Origin: Ensifer sp. BR816
GTDB lineage: Bacteria; Pseudomonadota; Alphaproteobacteria; Rhizobiales; Rhizobiaceae
Assembly (NCBI RefSeq): GCF_000378985.1
Contig: NZ_KB905370.1
Location: forward strand, 2,471,006 to 2,535,005
Reading direction: 5' to 3'
DNA length: 64,000 nt
Shown in pieces: positions 34,949 to 44,488 of this stretch (positions are counted from its first letter, which is position 1; each line of letters starts with the position of its first letter). Under the pieces are notes generated by a model, which was given only the letters and a program-made list of their open reading frames with translations, made no database searches and was not told the DNA's origin. Position numbers and translations under genes: made by a program.

Positions 34949-35923
34949 ATGGCATCTCAGCTAGACATGTTTCCCTCGCCGCGTGAGGTCGATGATGTCG
35001 TTGTGAAGCTGCGACGGCCCTTGAGGCTGCGCGAGCCGAGGCACCTCGATGACGAGAGCATGGCCCGGCTACTGGAGGAGAGCGGCAGCTATCGCGTGCT
35101 GCGCAAGCTTGTCGCCCGCCAGATCGTCGACAAGCCGCGGCCGGGATTTCCTCGCCATGGAGTAATCATTGATACCGAGACAACGGGTCTTGACCACAAC
35201 AAGGACGAGATCATCGAAATAGGCGCAGTTGCCTTCACCTTTAACGACGAGGGCCATATCGGCGACGTCACCGGTGTCTACGGCGGCCTGCGGCAGCCGA
35301 CTGTCCCGATCCCCCCTGAAATCACCCGCCTCACAGGGATTTCCGACAAGATGGTTGCAGGGCAGATGATCGATGTCGGGCTGCTTGGAGCCCTGGTCGA
35401 CCCGGCCGATCTCGTCATCGCCCACAATGCCGGTTTCGATCGGCCGTTCTGCGAGGCATTCTCCAGCATGTTCGCCGGCAAGGCATGGGCCTGTTCCGTC
35501 AAGGAAGTCGATTGGGCGACGCGCGGTTTCGAGGGTACCAAGCTCGGCTATCTGATTGGCCAGAGCGGATACTTCCACGATGGTCATCGGGCCGTCGACG
35601 ATTGTTTTGCTCTGTTCGAGGTGCTCGCCGGCGCCGGCGGGGTAACGGAGCCAAGCGCTTTTGCGGAACTGCTCGAGACAAGCCAACGCTCGCGCGTGCG
35701 CATCTTCGCCGAGCACAGCCCCTTCGACATGAAAAATCATCTGAAGGCTCGGGGATACCGCTGGTCGGATGGCAGTGACGGCCGTCCGAAATCCTGGTGG
35801 ACCGAAATCAATGAGGAGGAGCTCGCCGCGGAGCTCGCTTTCCTGAGGTCGGAGATCTACCGGTGGGAAGAGGCCGACCCACCGATCAAAAGACTGACGG
35901 CGTTTGATCGATATAAGGCTTGA
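34949..35923 (+). CDS. DnaQ-like 3'-5' exonuclease
   Basis: The 324-residue DEDDh-type exonuclease has Exo I VIIDTETTGLDHNKDEIIE near residue 73, Exo II IAHNAGFDRPF near 158 and Exo III YFHDGHRAVDDC near 210. This is the proofreading fold of the DNA polymerase III epsilon subunit. The N-terminal 65 residues and the C-terminal 95-residue extension (FDMKNHLKARGYRWSDGSDG, with W and R residues) are not part of the core. This arrangement is common in plasmid-borne rhizobial proteins and in nuclease-plus-binding-domain enzymes. It acts on DNA or RNA ends in the cytoplasm; role unknown. It stands alone in its orientation group. Confidence 0.88.
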   Translation: MASQLDMFPSPREVDDVVVKLRRPLRLREPRHLDDESMARLLEESGSYRVLRKLVARQIVDKPRPGFPRHGVIIDTETTGLDHNKDEIIEIGAVAFTFNDEGHIGDVTGVYGGLRQPTVPIPPEITRLTGISDKMVAGQMIDVGLLGALVDPADLVIAHNAGFDRPFCEAFSSMFAGKAWACSVKEVDWATRGFEGTKLGYLIGQSGYFHDGHRAVDDCFALFEVLAGAGGVTEPSAFAELLETSQRSRVRIFAEHSPFDMKNHLKARGYRWSDGSDGRPKSWWTEINEEELAAELAFLRSEIYRWEEADPPIKRLTAFDRYKA

Positions 35924-36032
35924 TGGGGATGGCTTTGCCGCCCAGGCTCGGACGCCGGTTGTTGTGGAAAGCCGAACTTCATCATGAGGTCAGCGGTGTA
36001 CCCCAGTTCGGCTGGCTCGAGGTTGGAACACT

Positions 36033-36635
36033 ATGAAAGCACCGTGGAAATTCCTCGCCCAATTGACCTCACGGCGACCGTCGGCGAAAGCGCATCAGAG
36101 TTCGATTCGGAATGACACCGATCCCAAGGCGCTCGAGAGCGAAGTGGAGAATACGTCTGCAATTCCGCCCAATTCGGCGGTTTCTGCCAGCCCAACTGGT
36201 CACAATGAGGACGTCTCGATTGATCAAGGGCCGGTCGCATCCGATCAGGCGAAAGGCGACGACGATGTCGCGCCGGCACTAACCCCGCCGATCTATGCTG
36301 AAGAGGCTCAAACACCTGCGCGCCTTGAAACTGACAATTCGGATGCAGAAGTGACTTCCTTGGCGCCGAAAAGCACGAACACAAGGTCGCAAAGAAAACC
36401 GCGAAAGAAGCATCGAAAACGCGGCAAGAGAGCCAAAGCCGACCTGGCTGTGCAGAGCGCTGCCGCCGCAAAGGACCGTCGAAGCGTGCAACCCCCGTCT
36501 TCACGGGATTTGTTCTTCCATGAAGTGGCAATACTCGACGAAGAAATCAAAACGCTGAGAATCGAACTAGCCCAAAGGCTTCATCTGCAAAACGCTCAGC
36601 TTAAAAAGATGCTCGAGCGATTTGAAGGTTCCTGA
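36033..36635 (+). CDS. SyrB-tail protein 1, function unknown
   Basis: This is a 200-residue hydrophilic protein. The N-terminus (MKAPWKFLAQ, then RNDTDPKALESEVE) resembles that of the 204-residue protein at 37700. The middle is disordered and ends in a strongly basic block (RKPRKKHRKRGKRAKAD). The C-terminus (LDEEIKTLRIELAQRLHLQN then AQLKKMLERFE) is a short leucine-zipper-like coiled coil related to the SyrB tail. A DNA- or RNA-associated dimer is a reasonable guess, but there is no recognisable fold with known function. It is one of three related genes within 2.3 kb. Confidence 0.7.
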   Translation: MKAPWKFLAQLTSRRPSAKAHQSSIRNDTDPKALESEVENTSAIPPNSAVSASPTGHNEDVSIDQGPVASDQAKGDDDVAPALTPPIYAEEAQTPARLETDNSDAEVTSLAPKSTNTRSQRKPRKKHRKRGKRAKADLAVQSAAAAKDRRSVQPPSSRDLFFHEVAILDEEIKTLRIELAQRLHLQNAQLKKMLERFEGS

Positions 36636-36990
36636 TCTAGGCGACCCTCCCGATAGGTGCGCGCTTGCGTCATCCTTGCTCGGCGGCAAAACGCTGGCCG
36701 CCATACTATTGATTGAGTTCGAGAGCCTGCTAAGCACGCGACCTCGCCGCCAAACTGATCAGGGCTTATCAAGCAGGGCTTTGCGACGATCTGGGCTGAA
36801 GTATTGTCGCGGGGCTGTCCTGAGCCGTTACGGCGAATACTCTTGGCGCGTTCGCTTTCACCCGCCGACGATTGTCATGCTTCAGGCACAAGCCCAACAT
36901 CAACTATCCGTAAAGCAGGACGCTAATGGTTGTGTTGACTCTGTGGTGCACTCAGCCGAAAACAGGCAATCACCAGAGGAGGGATTGCTG
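36636..36990. other. Intergenic stretch upstream of syrB-like gene
   Basis: These 355 bases hold no convincing gene. A frame continuous with the SyrB-like gene runs back to 36622 but lacks a ribosome site and family similarity. A good Shine-Dalgarno (AGAGGAGGG) sits directly before 36991. The promoter of the SyrB-like gene presumably lies here. Confidence 0.5.
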
Positions 36991-37449
36991 ATGGCTGACG
37001 AGAGTAACACAGGACCAGTTGCTTCGACTGTAGCGAAGGACGCAGAAGGGAAAGCACCAACGGCTAAGAAGCAAAGGTCGCCACGGCGTCCGAAAGCGGC
37101 TGCCGAACCGGTGCAAGCTGCATCCAAGGCGTCGGCCGCTAGACCCAGGAGGTATAGCGAAGAAGAGAGAAACGACAAGCTCAAGCTGATCGAGACGCAA
37201 GTTACCGGAGGCAGCACGCTCAAGGACGCGATCAAGAGCGCCGGCATATCGGAGCAGACGTACTATCAGTGGAAAGGTGCTGCCAAGCCCCTGGAAAAAA
37301 AGGTCACGAGGGGCACCAAACCCGTTCTGGCCGATGAGTTGGCAGATCTTGTCCAGCTTGAAGAGGAAAACCAGAGGCTCCGCAAACAACTGGCGGAGAA
37401 GTTGCGGGCGGAAAATGCCGACCTGCGCAAGAGGCTCGGTCTGAAGTAA
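36991..37449 (+). CDS. syrB: SyrB-family regulator
   Basis: The 152-residue product closely matches SyrB proteins of Sinorhizobium meliloti: start MADESNTGPVA, a basic linker (KKQRSPRRPKA), then a helix-turn-helix-like region (RYSEEERNDKLKLIETQVTG, LKDAIKSAGISEQTYYQWKG) and a coiled-coil tail (LVQLEEENQRLRKQLAEKLR, ENADLRKRLGLK). SyrB represses syrM and thereby affects nodulation and exopolysaccharide regulation; several paralogues occur on symbiotic plasmids. The central region resembles transposase-type HTH modules. The copy appears complete. Whether it acts on syrM here is unknown since no syrM lies in the window. Confidence 0.85.
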   Translation: MADESNTGPVASTVAKDAEGKAPTAKKQRSPRRPKAAAEPVQAASKASAARPRRYSEEERNDKLKLIETQVTGGSTLKDAIKSAGISEQTYYQWKGAAKPLEKKVTRGTKPVLADELADLVQLEEENQRLRKQLAEKLRAENADLRKRLGLK

Positions 37450-37699
37450 TCGGGACCGGGAAGCGCAGGGCGACGTTTTTTGCGCCTCCGTGTTACGCCA
37501 GATGCTTGAGCTTGCCCCAGCTGACATTGGGGCGCAAACCAAAGTCCCTGCTGTCCGCCCGCTCTTTCCAGGTGAAGCACGCCAGCTCCGCGTTGGCGAT
37601 GAGTTGAAGCACGCGGGGAAGGGCTGTATTGGTGCGCCAGCAGAATGCAATGGCGCCGGTCGGCGTTGCTCTCACAATTTGCTTAGGATTGAGAAGTAG

Positions 37700-38314
37700 A
37701 TGAAGACGCCGCCACGGAGCTTCGTTGTTGAATTCAAATCGGGGCGACGACAGTCAGCGGCGCGGACGAACTCGATTTGGGGAGATACAGACCTAAAGGC
37801 TCTGGCCCGCGAAATTCAACAGAAAACCCCACATCTGTTCACTGAGCATGAAGCACCCGGAACACCTGGCTCGAGTGAAGCAATGCCCTCTGATCCGATC
37901 ACTGCAGAGTCTGCCGGCGAAACCGCAGACGCTGTCGAAATTGCTCGAGCAGCGACACCATCGACCGACAGCGCAGAGCTTGAAACGCCGAAGCGGTCTG
38001 AGGCCGACCCTCTGGCCGCCGAGGCTGTCGCGCAGGTGCAGAAAAGTGACCCGCGCTTGCAGATCCGACCGGCGCCACCGAGCACCGCGCGTAAACGCGT
38101 CAAGCGTGCCCCCGCTCAGACGATCGCACGCAATTCGACGGGTGAGCACCAGGATCTAAGGGCGCCGAAGGGGGCTGTCGACAATCTGATCTCTCTCGAC
38201 GAACTTGCCGCCCTTGACGCAGACAACAAGCGGCTCAAGAGGTTGCTGGCTGATCAGCTTCGTGCACAGAACCTTCGGCTCAAGAAGATGCTTGAGCGAT
38301 TTGATGCCGAATAG
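37700..38314 (+). CDS. SyrB-tail protein 2, function unknown
   Basis: This 204-residue hydrophilic protein has a conserved N-terminal box (SIWGDTDLKALAREIQQKTP then HLFTE), a disordered Ala/Pro/Thr-rich middle, a basic stretch (PPSTARKRVKRAPAQ) and a coiled-coil end (LAALDADNKRLKRLLADQLR then AQNLRLKKMLERF). Both ends align with the 200-residue protein at 36033, and the tail aligns with the SyrB-like protein between them. A 65-bp relic of another family member lies at 27868. No catalytic motif is visible. A role in gene regulation, perhaps through mixed coiled-coil dimers with SyrB, is inference. Confidence 0.75.
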   Translation: MKTPPRSFVVEFKSGRRQSAARTNSIWGDTDLKALAREIQQKTPHLFTEHEAPGTPGSSEAMPSDPITAESAGETADAVEIARAATPSTDSAELETPKRSEADPLAAEAVAQVQKSDPRLQIRPAPPSTARKRVKRAPAQTIARNSTGEHQDLRAPKGAVDNLISLDELAALDADNKRLKRLLADQLRAQNLRLKKMLERFDAE

Positions 38315-38400
38315 CGCGGTCGAACCATAGCGTCTTTGCGAAGATTCCGCTGAGGCGCGAGTTTCGCGGATAACGGCGCGCGGGCCGGGCCATATCGAGA

Positions 38401-38652
38401 TCAACAGCCCGGTTGCGGCCTGTAACCGCGCGCTCGCTTCCGGCGAGCCAAGACAAGGAAGTGCCCGATCGCCTGACGCTCATCCTTGAATAGATCAACG
38501 CGCTGTTTGCCGCGAGTTCCGATCCGGCCCCAATGGCGGACGAGCGAAGCGCCGCCGAAGAGATCCGGTTCGATCGACATCATGTAAAAGCGCGCCATGT
38601 TCTTCGTCGCGTCAATTCGCTGAACATACAGGCGGAACCAGTGCTGGGTCAT
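38401..38652 (-). CDS. Small WGR-domain protein
   Basis: The 83-residue protein consists almost only of a WGR domain, with the hallmark HWGRIGTRGKQ and preceding NMARFYMMSIEPDLFGGASLV. WGR domains occur in PARPs and in stand-alone bacterial proteins and are thought to bind nucleic acid. It is common on rhizobial plasmids next to mobilisation genes. Function unknown. Confidence 0.85.
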   Translation of the reverse strand: MTQHWFRLYVQRIDATKNMARFYMMSIEPDLFGGASLVRHWGRIGTRGKQRVDLFKDERQAIGHFLVLARRKRARGYRPQPGC

Positions 38653-38727
38653 GCCCGCGAGCTTGGCCGCTCCAGGATTCGCCGTCCAATGACATTTATG
38701 AATCGATCACCGCTGATCGATCCTGCA

Positions 38728-38748
38728 ATCGAGGGACGAGCCCTCGAT
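38728..38748. repeat. Inverted repeat upstream of mobilisation genes
   Basis: ATCGAGGG-ACGAG-CCCTCGAT is a perfect 8-bp inverted repeat, 38 bp before the MobC-like start. It could be part of an origin of transfer or an operator. No known nick sequence could be matched with confidence. Confidence 0.45.
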
Positions 38749-38785
38749 CATCTGACGCAAGCGCCAGTAGGGGGCCAACGGCCAA

Positions 38786-39265
38786 ATGGATGACGTGAAA
38801 TTCAATGCTCCTCTGGAGCCGACAAAGAAAGAACGCACTGTGCATGTCCGCGTTACGGGTCACGAACATGCGGCGATCGAGAAGGCCGCCGAGGACGCCG
38901 ACATGACGGTGTCCAGCTTTTTCCGGTCGCTGCTTCTGGAGGGGGCGGGGGTTCGGCCGATGTTGACCAGCGATGACCGGCTGGTCATGGCGGCTCTGCT
39001 CGAAGACATGCGTATAGAAGAGATGCGGAGGCGCCTGAAGCAGTTGGCTCAGCTCGGCGCTGCAGGTGGCGGCGGCTCGGGCGGCGCTTCGGGTGTTCAT
39101 GGATCCGCATCGAAGGGGAGGGGGCTCCTCGAGCGCAGGCGAAGCCAGCGACGGCAGCAAACCGGCCGATGGAGACACGGCTTGCAGCCGTCGCAAAGGG
39201 AAGCCAGCCGGCAGTCGTTAAAATGGCGTCATATGGCGGCGGTGCTCGGGTCGGTGCGATGCTGA
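38786..39265 (+). CDS. MobC-like relaxosome accessory protein
   Basis: The product is 159 residues. The N-terminal half looks like a ribbon-helix-helix mobilisation protein (ERTVHVRVTGHEHAAIEKAA, then EDADMTVSSFFRSLLLEGAG). A Gly/Ser linker and a basic Arg/Gln-rich tail follow. MobC-type proteins bind the origin of transfer and help the relaxase melt DNA. The 3' end overlaps the relaxase start by about 100 bp in another frame, the usual arrangement in such rhizobial mob regions. Confidence 0.7.
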   Translation: MDDVKFNAPLEPTKKERTVHVRVTGHEHAAIEKAAEDADMTVSSFFRSLLLEGAGVRPMLTSDDRLVMAALLEDMRIEEMRRRLKQLAQLGAAGGGGSGGASGVHGSASKGRGLLERRRSQRRQQTGRWRHGLQPSQREASRQSLKWRHMAAVLGSVRC

Positions 39266-41352
39266 ATTATGTGTCCCGTGGCGGCGAGCTGAAGGTCGAG
39301 AATGAAAGCGGCAGGATCCTCGAGGGGCGGGAGGAATTGGCGCGCATCCGTGGCGGTTGGGACCACCTTTTTCAGAACCGCGCCGAAAGCCGCGACATTG
39401 GGAGCTTTTCCGTCGAAATCGCGGGGTCCGGCTTTGCATCGGACGAGGCATTGCACGAGCAGGTGAGGAGCACTCTGACGAGCGGCTTTGGCGACCGGCG
39501 GTATGCCTATGTGGTCGCGAAAAATGACCCCGGCTCCGTGACCGTTCGGGGGCTTGTCGTATTGCGAAGCGGGCAGGGGGAGCGGCTAACGGGCGACGTG
39601 AAGGCGGCCGGCATCATCCAGGGCCGATACGACGCCAGCGCGGCCGCCGGCGTGGCTGCGGCGAAGTTCTCCTTTCATGGCTACGGAAATGGCGTCGAGT
39701 TCGGCACCAGCCGCTTGCGTGGGCTGGTCGATCGGCATGACGACGTTCGCGATGATCGCGGCCAGTCGATAGCGGATGAGAAGGTCGCGGGCGATCTGGT
39801 GCAGAAGGAATGGCGTGGCGAGCTCCACAGTCGCAAGAGCCGCGACGTAATGCACGTCATCATGTCGGCTCGGGCCGGAACCGACGTTGCCGCGTTCGAA
39901 GGTGCGGTTCGCGACTTCCTGGCGCATCAGTTTGCTGGGCATCGGTACGTCTTCGCTATGCACGATCCGGCGAGTGACCCCAAAGAGGCAGGGGAGGGGG
40001 GAAGCGTCCGCATGTGCATGCCCATGCGATCGTGGCGATGAAATCGGATTTCGGTGATCGCATCGAGACGACACCTGCCGTGTTTCGCGAATGGCGATCC
40101 GTCATGGCAGAGAAGGCGCGGGAGCAGGGCATTGAGATGGAAATGACCGACCGGCGCGAGTTTGCCAGCCCGCCGGCATTCACGCGCACTCAGGTCCGGC
40201 CGGTGAGCCGCGAAGGCCGCACAGAGCATGTCGGGACGAGCGAGGCTGCGCAGGCGCGATACGACGCCAAGCGTAGCGGCCGACGCACGGTCGCGAAGAG
40301 CGATCGGAGCCGGCAGTACATCATAAAGGCGCAGGAAACCTGGCAGAGGGTCGCCCTTGCGGGTGCCGACCGCCAAGTCGCGGCCTATGCCGCGCAGCAT
40401 CGAGAATACTTAGAATCCGGGCTTTCGACTGCACAAACGGAGACGAGTGGAACTGTCATTCGCGCGGATTTTGGATCGAACTTCCGCATCAATTTGGCTA
40501 CATTGCAGGAGATGGTTTTGGAGGGTCAGGAATTGCGCGAAATGTCACGAGCAGAGTTTGAGACCTACGAGAAGAAGGTCGAGACGGCCTTGTTCAAGTT
40601 GGAGCGGTCGGTCTCGGCAGACGATCGGGCGGACTTTGACGAGATAGCCGGCCTCGCCCGCGATTTCGTCAATCAGAAGCGTGAGCTGGTGGACCTCTAC
40701 GAGCGGCGCAAGGAGGCATTGGCGGAGCAAAGTGGCGAAGCGCCTCGCAGCGAGCCGCGTGATCCGGCCAACGACGAGTGGGACGCTGCGGTCGCCAAGC
40801 ACGGCGAGGCTGTTGTTGAGGCCGGCAACGTGGCCATGATCGAAATCGAGCACTACCGAGAGGGACTTGATCGGATCGAGGTCGGCGAGTTTTCGGCGGA
40901 CCGCAAGGAAAGATTCCAGAACGGTCTCAATCAGGCAATTGAGCGAGCTGCGCAATTGGCTATCGAAGGTAACAGCTACATTCGAGAAGTTGCCGAGCAA
41001 GACCCTGATTTGCAACGCGCGATCGATCAGTCGGAAAACATATCGGATCGTCCGGAGGAAGCGAAGGCGCCGAGCAGTCGACACTGCCGACGAACAACAG
41101 CGCGGTTTGCGGGCAGACGAGGAAGATCGGCAGCCGAGCGACAACGAGACGGGCCAGGCTCACGAGCTTGCATCGACGGTCGATGCTACAAATCGCCTGC
41201 AAGATCGTCTAAATAAGGATAGGGAAGCCGCACAGCGTAGCGGAGAAACGACACGGACAGATCCCGCACAACAGCATATTCCTCGACTCGAGGAGCTGGA
41301 GCGTGAACAGATCGAACAGAGGGAAGGCGACCGCGACGACCGCGAAAGTTAA
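39169..41352 (+). pseudogene. Mobilisation relaxase, frameshifted
   Basis: Part 1 (39169-40041) has the relaxase N-terminus (VVKMASYGGGARVGAMLNYV), DVMHVIMSARAG and AHQFAGHRYVFAMHDPA. At the poly-G run near 40005 the frame shifts by one base. The expected metal-binding HxHxH stretch (RPHVHAHAIVAMK) is then read only in the next frame (40014-41216), together with EWRSVMAEKAREQG. A second frameshift near 41075 moves the C-terminal acidic/coiled region (VDTADEQQRGLRADEEDRQP) to a third frame ending at 41352. Without frame correction, no product joins the tyrosine-side domain and the histidine motif, so mobilisation in cis by this enzyme should be lost. Sequencing error in the G-run is an alternative. 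Confidence 0.8.
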
Positions 41353-41358
41353 AGGGAT

Positions 41359-41571
41359 ATGCTGAACGATAACCGCCAACAATACGTCATCCAGAGCAAC
41401 GACCCAAAAGGCGACGAAGGATTCGGGAAGTTCTTGGGTGTAATTATCGTGTTTGTGATGTTTTTAGGCGTCGTCCAGGTCGTCTATGACTCGGCTATGG
41501 CCTGGTATCGCGACACGATGATTTGGCTGAATGATACCGCATCCTATCTTGCCGGTTTCTGGCCCTTCTAA
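41359..41571 (+). CDS. Small single-pass membrane protein after the relaxase
   Basis: This is a 70-residue product with a hydrophilic N-terminus, one membrane helix (FLGVIIVFVMFLGVVQVVY) and a Trp-rich end. It begins 6 bp after the relaxase stop with AAAGGG upstream, so it belongs to the mob operon. It may interact with the coupling protein or be a small partner. No family recognised. Confidence 0.65.
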   Translation: MLNDNRQQYVIQSNDPKGDEGFGKFLGVIIVFVMFLGVVQVVYDSAMAWYRDTMIWLNDTASYLAGFWPF

Positions 41572-41821
41572 AGCTCACTTCTTTTTTCGAGATCGGCGTC
41601 AATCGCGCCGATCTTATCGTCCACCTGACTGCTTTGGGTGGAAACCAGCAATTCGCTCGCGAAGTATTGAAGGTCGGCATTACCGGCACTGCAGACGTTC
41701 ATCGCCCTCGAGTGAACTTTACCCAAGGCGGAAGTCCATCTGATCCAGTCGAACTCTTACTAATGGCCAAAACGATCGCTCGTTTGGGCCATGAGTGCCA
41801 CGGTATCGACCATCGAATGGT

Positions 41822-43036
41822 CTACCGTTCCTCAGGTGGCTTGAGCTGCCGGAACTGCAGCAACAACAGAAGATCATAGACGATCTTCAGCGCAGCACAG
41901 ATGATGAGCGGCGAAGAACGATGGGATGCGGCAAAAAGAGCACCTGCAAGGGCGGGGCTCACCGCCGCCGCCAGACTGCGCGGCACGGAAGTGAAGCTCG
42001 CGGCCGCAGCCCGCTCCGCCTCCGTGACGACCGCCATCACATAGGAAGAGCGCGTCGGCACATCCATCTGCGAGAGCGCCGACCGGATGAGCAGCAGGGC
42101 AAGCGCCAGGGGCAAGCTGGGTGCGAATGCCGCCAGCAGAAGGGCAATGCTCGACGGGATGTGGGTGAACACCATCGTGTTGATCAGCCCGATGCGCCGC
42201 GACAGCCATGCGGCGACAGGAAACGAGAACGCCGACAGCACGCCCGCCCAGAAGAAGAACACCCCAGCTTGCGCGAGCGACAGATCGAACCGCTCGAATA
42301 GCCACAGAGCGAGCAGCGACTGGACGACGAAGCCGCCGGCGAAGGCGTCGAGGCTGAACAGGGCTGCCAGCTTCAGAACGATGCCACGCGAGGGACCGAG
42401 CGCGCCAGTCTTGGCGGTCTCGTGGCCGACGAGGCGCTTTGGTATGCGGACATAGAGAAGGCCGCCGGCAATGCCGACAAGCGCGTAGAGCACGAACATC
42501 AGCTTGATTGCGGTCAGTCTGTCGAGCCCGATCGCGGATGAGAAATCCGGCAACGCGCTCGCAAGCGCGCCGGCGGCGCTTGCGAGCGCCCCGACGAGGC
42601 TGTAGCGCGCAAACATCATCGTTCGCGTCGCATCGCTCACTTCGCGGGTGAGCGCCGCGTGCTCGAGCGGCACGAAGACACTGACGCTGCCGGCCGAGGG
42701 GTTGATCGTGCCGGCAAAGGCGACGACCAGCAGCAGCCAGTAATCGTGTACCAGGGACATGGCGACGCCCGTGGCCGTCATCAGGCTGGCGGCGGCCAGA
42801 AGCAACCAGCGAAGATCGTGGCGCGCGCCGAGGAAGCCGACGGCAATCGTCAACAGCGCAGAGCCGAAGAGCGATGCCGTCGCAATGACGCCGACCTGCA
42901 GCGGCGAGAATCCGAGAGCGAGCAGATAGACCGGCAACAGGATCGCGACGAAGCCGTCGCCGAAGTCGCGTAAGGCGCGGGCTCCGAAAAGGTATGTTGC
43001 CGGATGCGTGCTTCGCACGGATCTCACGACTTCCAT
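41822..43036 (-). CDS. MFS transporter next to chrA
   Basis: The 404-residue major facilitator protein has twelve predicted helices and the loop motif LYVRIPKRLVG between halves. ATG 43036 follows AGGAGG and is preferred over an ATG at 43066 with no ribosome site. It is the third gene of a chrB-chrA-MFS series, spaced 36 bp from chrA. The same order is seen in other alphaproteobacterial chromate-resistance loci. Transport substrate is unknown; export of an oxyanion or metal-stress product is inference. The roughly 250 bp beyond its stop, up to the small membrane protein at 41571, show nothing supportable. Confidence 0.85.
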   Translation of the reverse strand: MEVVRSVRSTHPATYLFGARALRDFGDGFVAILLPVYLLALGFSPLQVGVIATASLFGSALLTIAVGFLGARHDLRWLLLAAASLMTATGVAMSLVHDYWLLLVVAFAGTINPSAGSVSVFVPLEHAALTREVSDATRTMMFARYSLVGALASAAGALASALPDFSSAIGLDRLTAIKLMFVLYALVGIAGGLLYVRIPKRLVGHETAKTGALGPSRGIVLKLAALFSLDAFAGGFVVQSLLALWLFERFDLSLAQAGVFFFWAGVLSAFSFPVAAWLSRRIGLINTMVFTHIPSSIALLLAAFAPSLPLALALLLIRSALSQMDVPTRSSYVMAVVTEAERAAAASFTSVPRSLAAAVSPALAGALFAASHRSSPLIICAALKIVYDLLLLLQFRQLKPPEER

Positions 43037-43072
43037 CGCGCGGCGCCCTCCTGCGCTGGGCTTCATTAGCGG

Positions 43073-44488
43073 TTACGACATCATCAGCGTCCAGATCATG
43101 CCGGCGACGGCGCAGGCCAGCAGCGTCGCGATGACCGACGCGCGGAACCGGAAGATTGCAAGCCCTGCTGCCACGGTCAGCACCAGCGACGGCAGAACCA
43201 GGGAGCTCAGCACGGGCACGTCGAGCGAGAACCGGCCAAGGTTCAAGGTTACGACCTCGGAAAACAGCGTGTGCAGGCCGAACCAGACAGCGAGGTTGAG
43301 GATCACCCCGACGACAGCGGCGGTGATTGCCGACATCGCGCCGGTGAGCGCCACGTTGTTGCGCAGCCGCTCGATGAAGGGCGCGCCGAGGAAGATCCAG
43401 AGGAAGCAGGGGACAAAGGTCACCCAGGTCGTGAGGATCGCCGCGAGCGTCGCCGCGGTCATCGGGTTCAGCGATCCGGGATCGCGATAGGCTCCCATGA
43501 AGCCGACGAACTGGACCACCATGATCAGCGGGCCTGGCGTCGTCTCGGCCATGCCGAGACCGTCCAGCATCTCGCCGGGTTTCAGCCAGCCGTAATGCTG
43601 GACTGCCTCCTGGGCGACATAGGCAAGCACCGCATAGGCTCCGCCGAAGGTGACGACCGCCATCTTGCTGAAGAACATGCCGATCTGGGTGAAGACGTTG
43701 TCGACGCCGAGGAAGGCCGTGATGAGCGCCAGCGGCACGAGCCAGAGCGCCAGGAACACCGCCGACACCCGCAGCGACCAGGCGAGGTTCGGGCGGGCAT
43801 GGATCGGCGTCTCTTCACCAAGGATCGAATCCTCGTCCTTGAGGATCGGACCGGTCCCGGCCTTGTGGCCGCCGCCGATCCGGAAGAGCGGCGAACCGGA
43901 ACGGCCGCCGATATAGCCAATGATACCCGCGGCGAGGACGATCAACGGAAACGGCACGCGGAAGAAAAAGATGGCGATGAAGGCCGCCGCGGCAATGCCG
44001 ATCATCAGCCGGTTCTTGAGCGCCTTGCCGCCGATGCGGAAGACCGCCTGGACGACGACGGCGAGCACCGCTGCCTTCAGGCCGAAGAACAGGCCTTCGA
44101 CGACCGTGACATTGCCGAAGGCGGCGTAGACGTAACTCAGCCCTAGAATCGCGAGGAAACCCGGCAGCACGAAGAGCGTGCCGGCGACGAGGCCGCCGGC
44201 GGTTCGGTGCAGGAGCCAGCCGATATAGACGGCGAGCTGCTGCGCTTCCGGTCCGGGCAGCAGCATGCAGTAGTTCAATGCATGCAGGAAACGGTGCTCG
44301 CCGATCCAGCGCTTCTCGTCGACGAGAATGCGATGCATCACTGCGATCTGCCCGGCCGGGCCGCCGAAGCTCAAGGCCGCCACCCTCAGCCAGACGCGGA
44401 CGCCTTCGCTGAACGGGATGCCGTGGCTGTAGGGCTGCCGGGCCGCATCCGGCGCGGCCTTGTCGGCGATCTCGGTCATCTCAGGCAT
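43073..44488 (-). CDS. chrA: Chromate transporter ChrA
   Basis: The 471-residue CHR-family protein of the long bidomain type exports chromate and lowers its toxicity. The N-terminal half has the diagnostic ALSFGGPAGQIAVMHRILVD and LHALNYCMLLPGPEAQQLAV. The C-terminal half repeats the pattern (MAVVTFGGAYAVLAYVAQEA, LDGLGMAETTPGPLIMVVQF). Ten to twelve membrane helices are expected. The start at 44488 overlaps the chrB stop by 8 bp, so the genes are translationally coupled; a longer frame to 44791 lies inside chrB and is rejected. Confidence 0.94.
   Translation of the reverse strand: MPEMTEIADKAAPDAARQPYSHGIPFSEGVRVWLRVAALSFGGPAGQIAVMHRILVDEKRWIGEHRFLHALNYCMLLPGPEAQQLAVYIGWLLHRTAGGLVAGTLFVLPGFLAILGLSYVYAAFGNVTVVEGLFFGLKAAVLAVVVQAVFRIGGKALKNRLMIGIAAAAFIAIFFFRVPFPLIVLAAGIIGYIGGRSGSPLFRIGGGHKAGTGPILKDEDSILGEETPIHARPNLAWSLRVSAVFLALWLVPLALITAFLGVDNVFTQIGMFFSKMAVVTFGGAYAVLAYVAQEAVQHYGWLKPGEMLDGLGMAETTPGPLIMVVQFVGFMGAYRDPGSLNPMTAATLAAILTTWVTFVPCFLWIFLGAPFIERLRNNVALTGAMSAITAAVVGVILNLAVWFGLHTLFSEVVTLNLGRFSLDVPVLSSLVLPSLVLTVAAGLAIFRFRASVIATLLACAVAGMIWTLMMS

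Noticed and set aside
41634-41879. Open frame between the small membrane protein and the MFS gene
   Set aside because: It runs into the antisense strand of the MFS gene and shows no motif.
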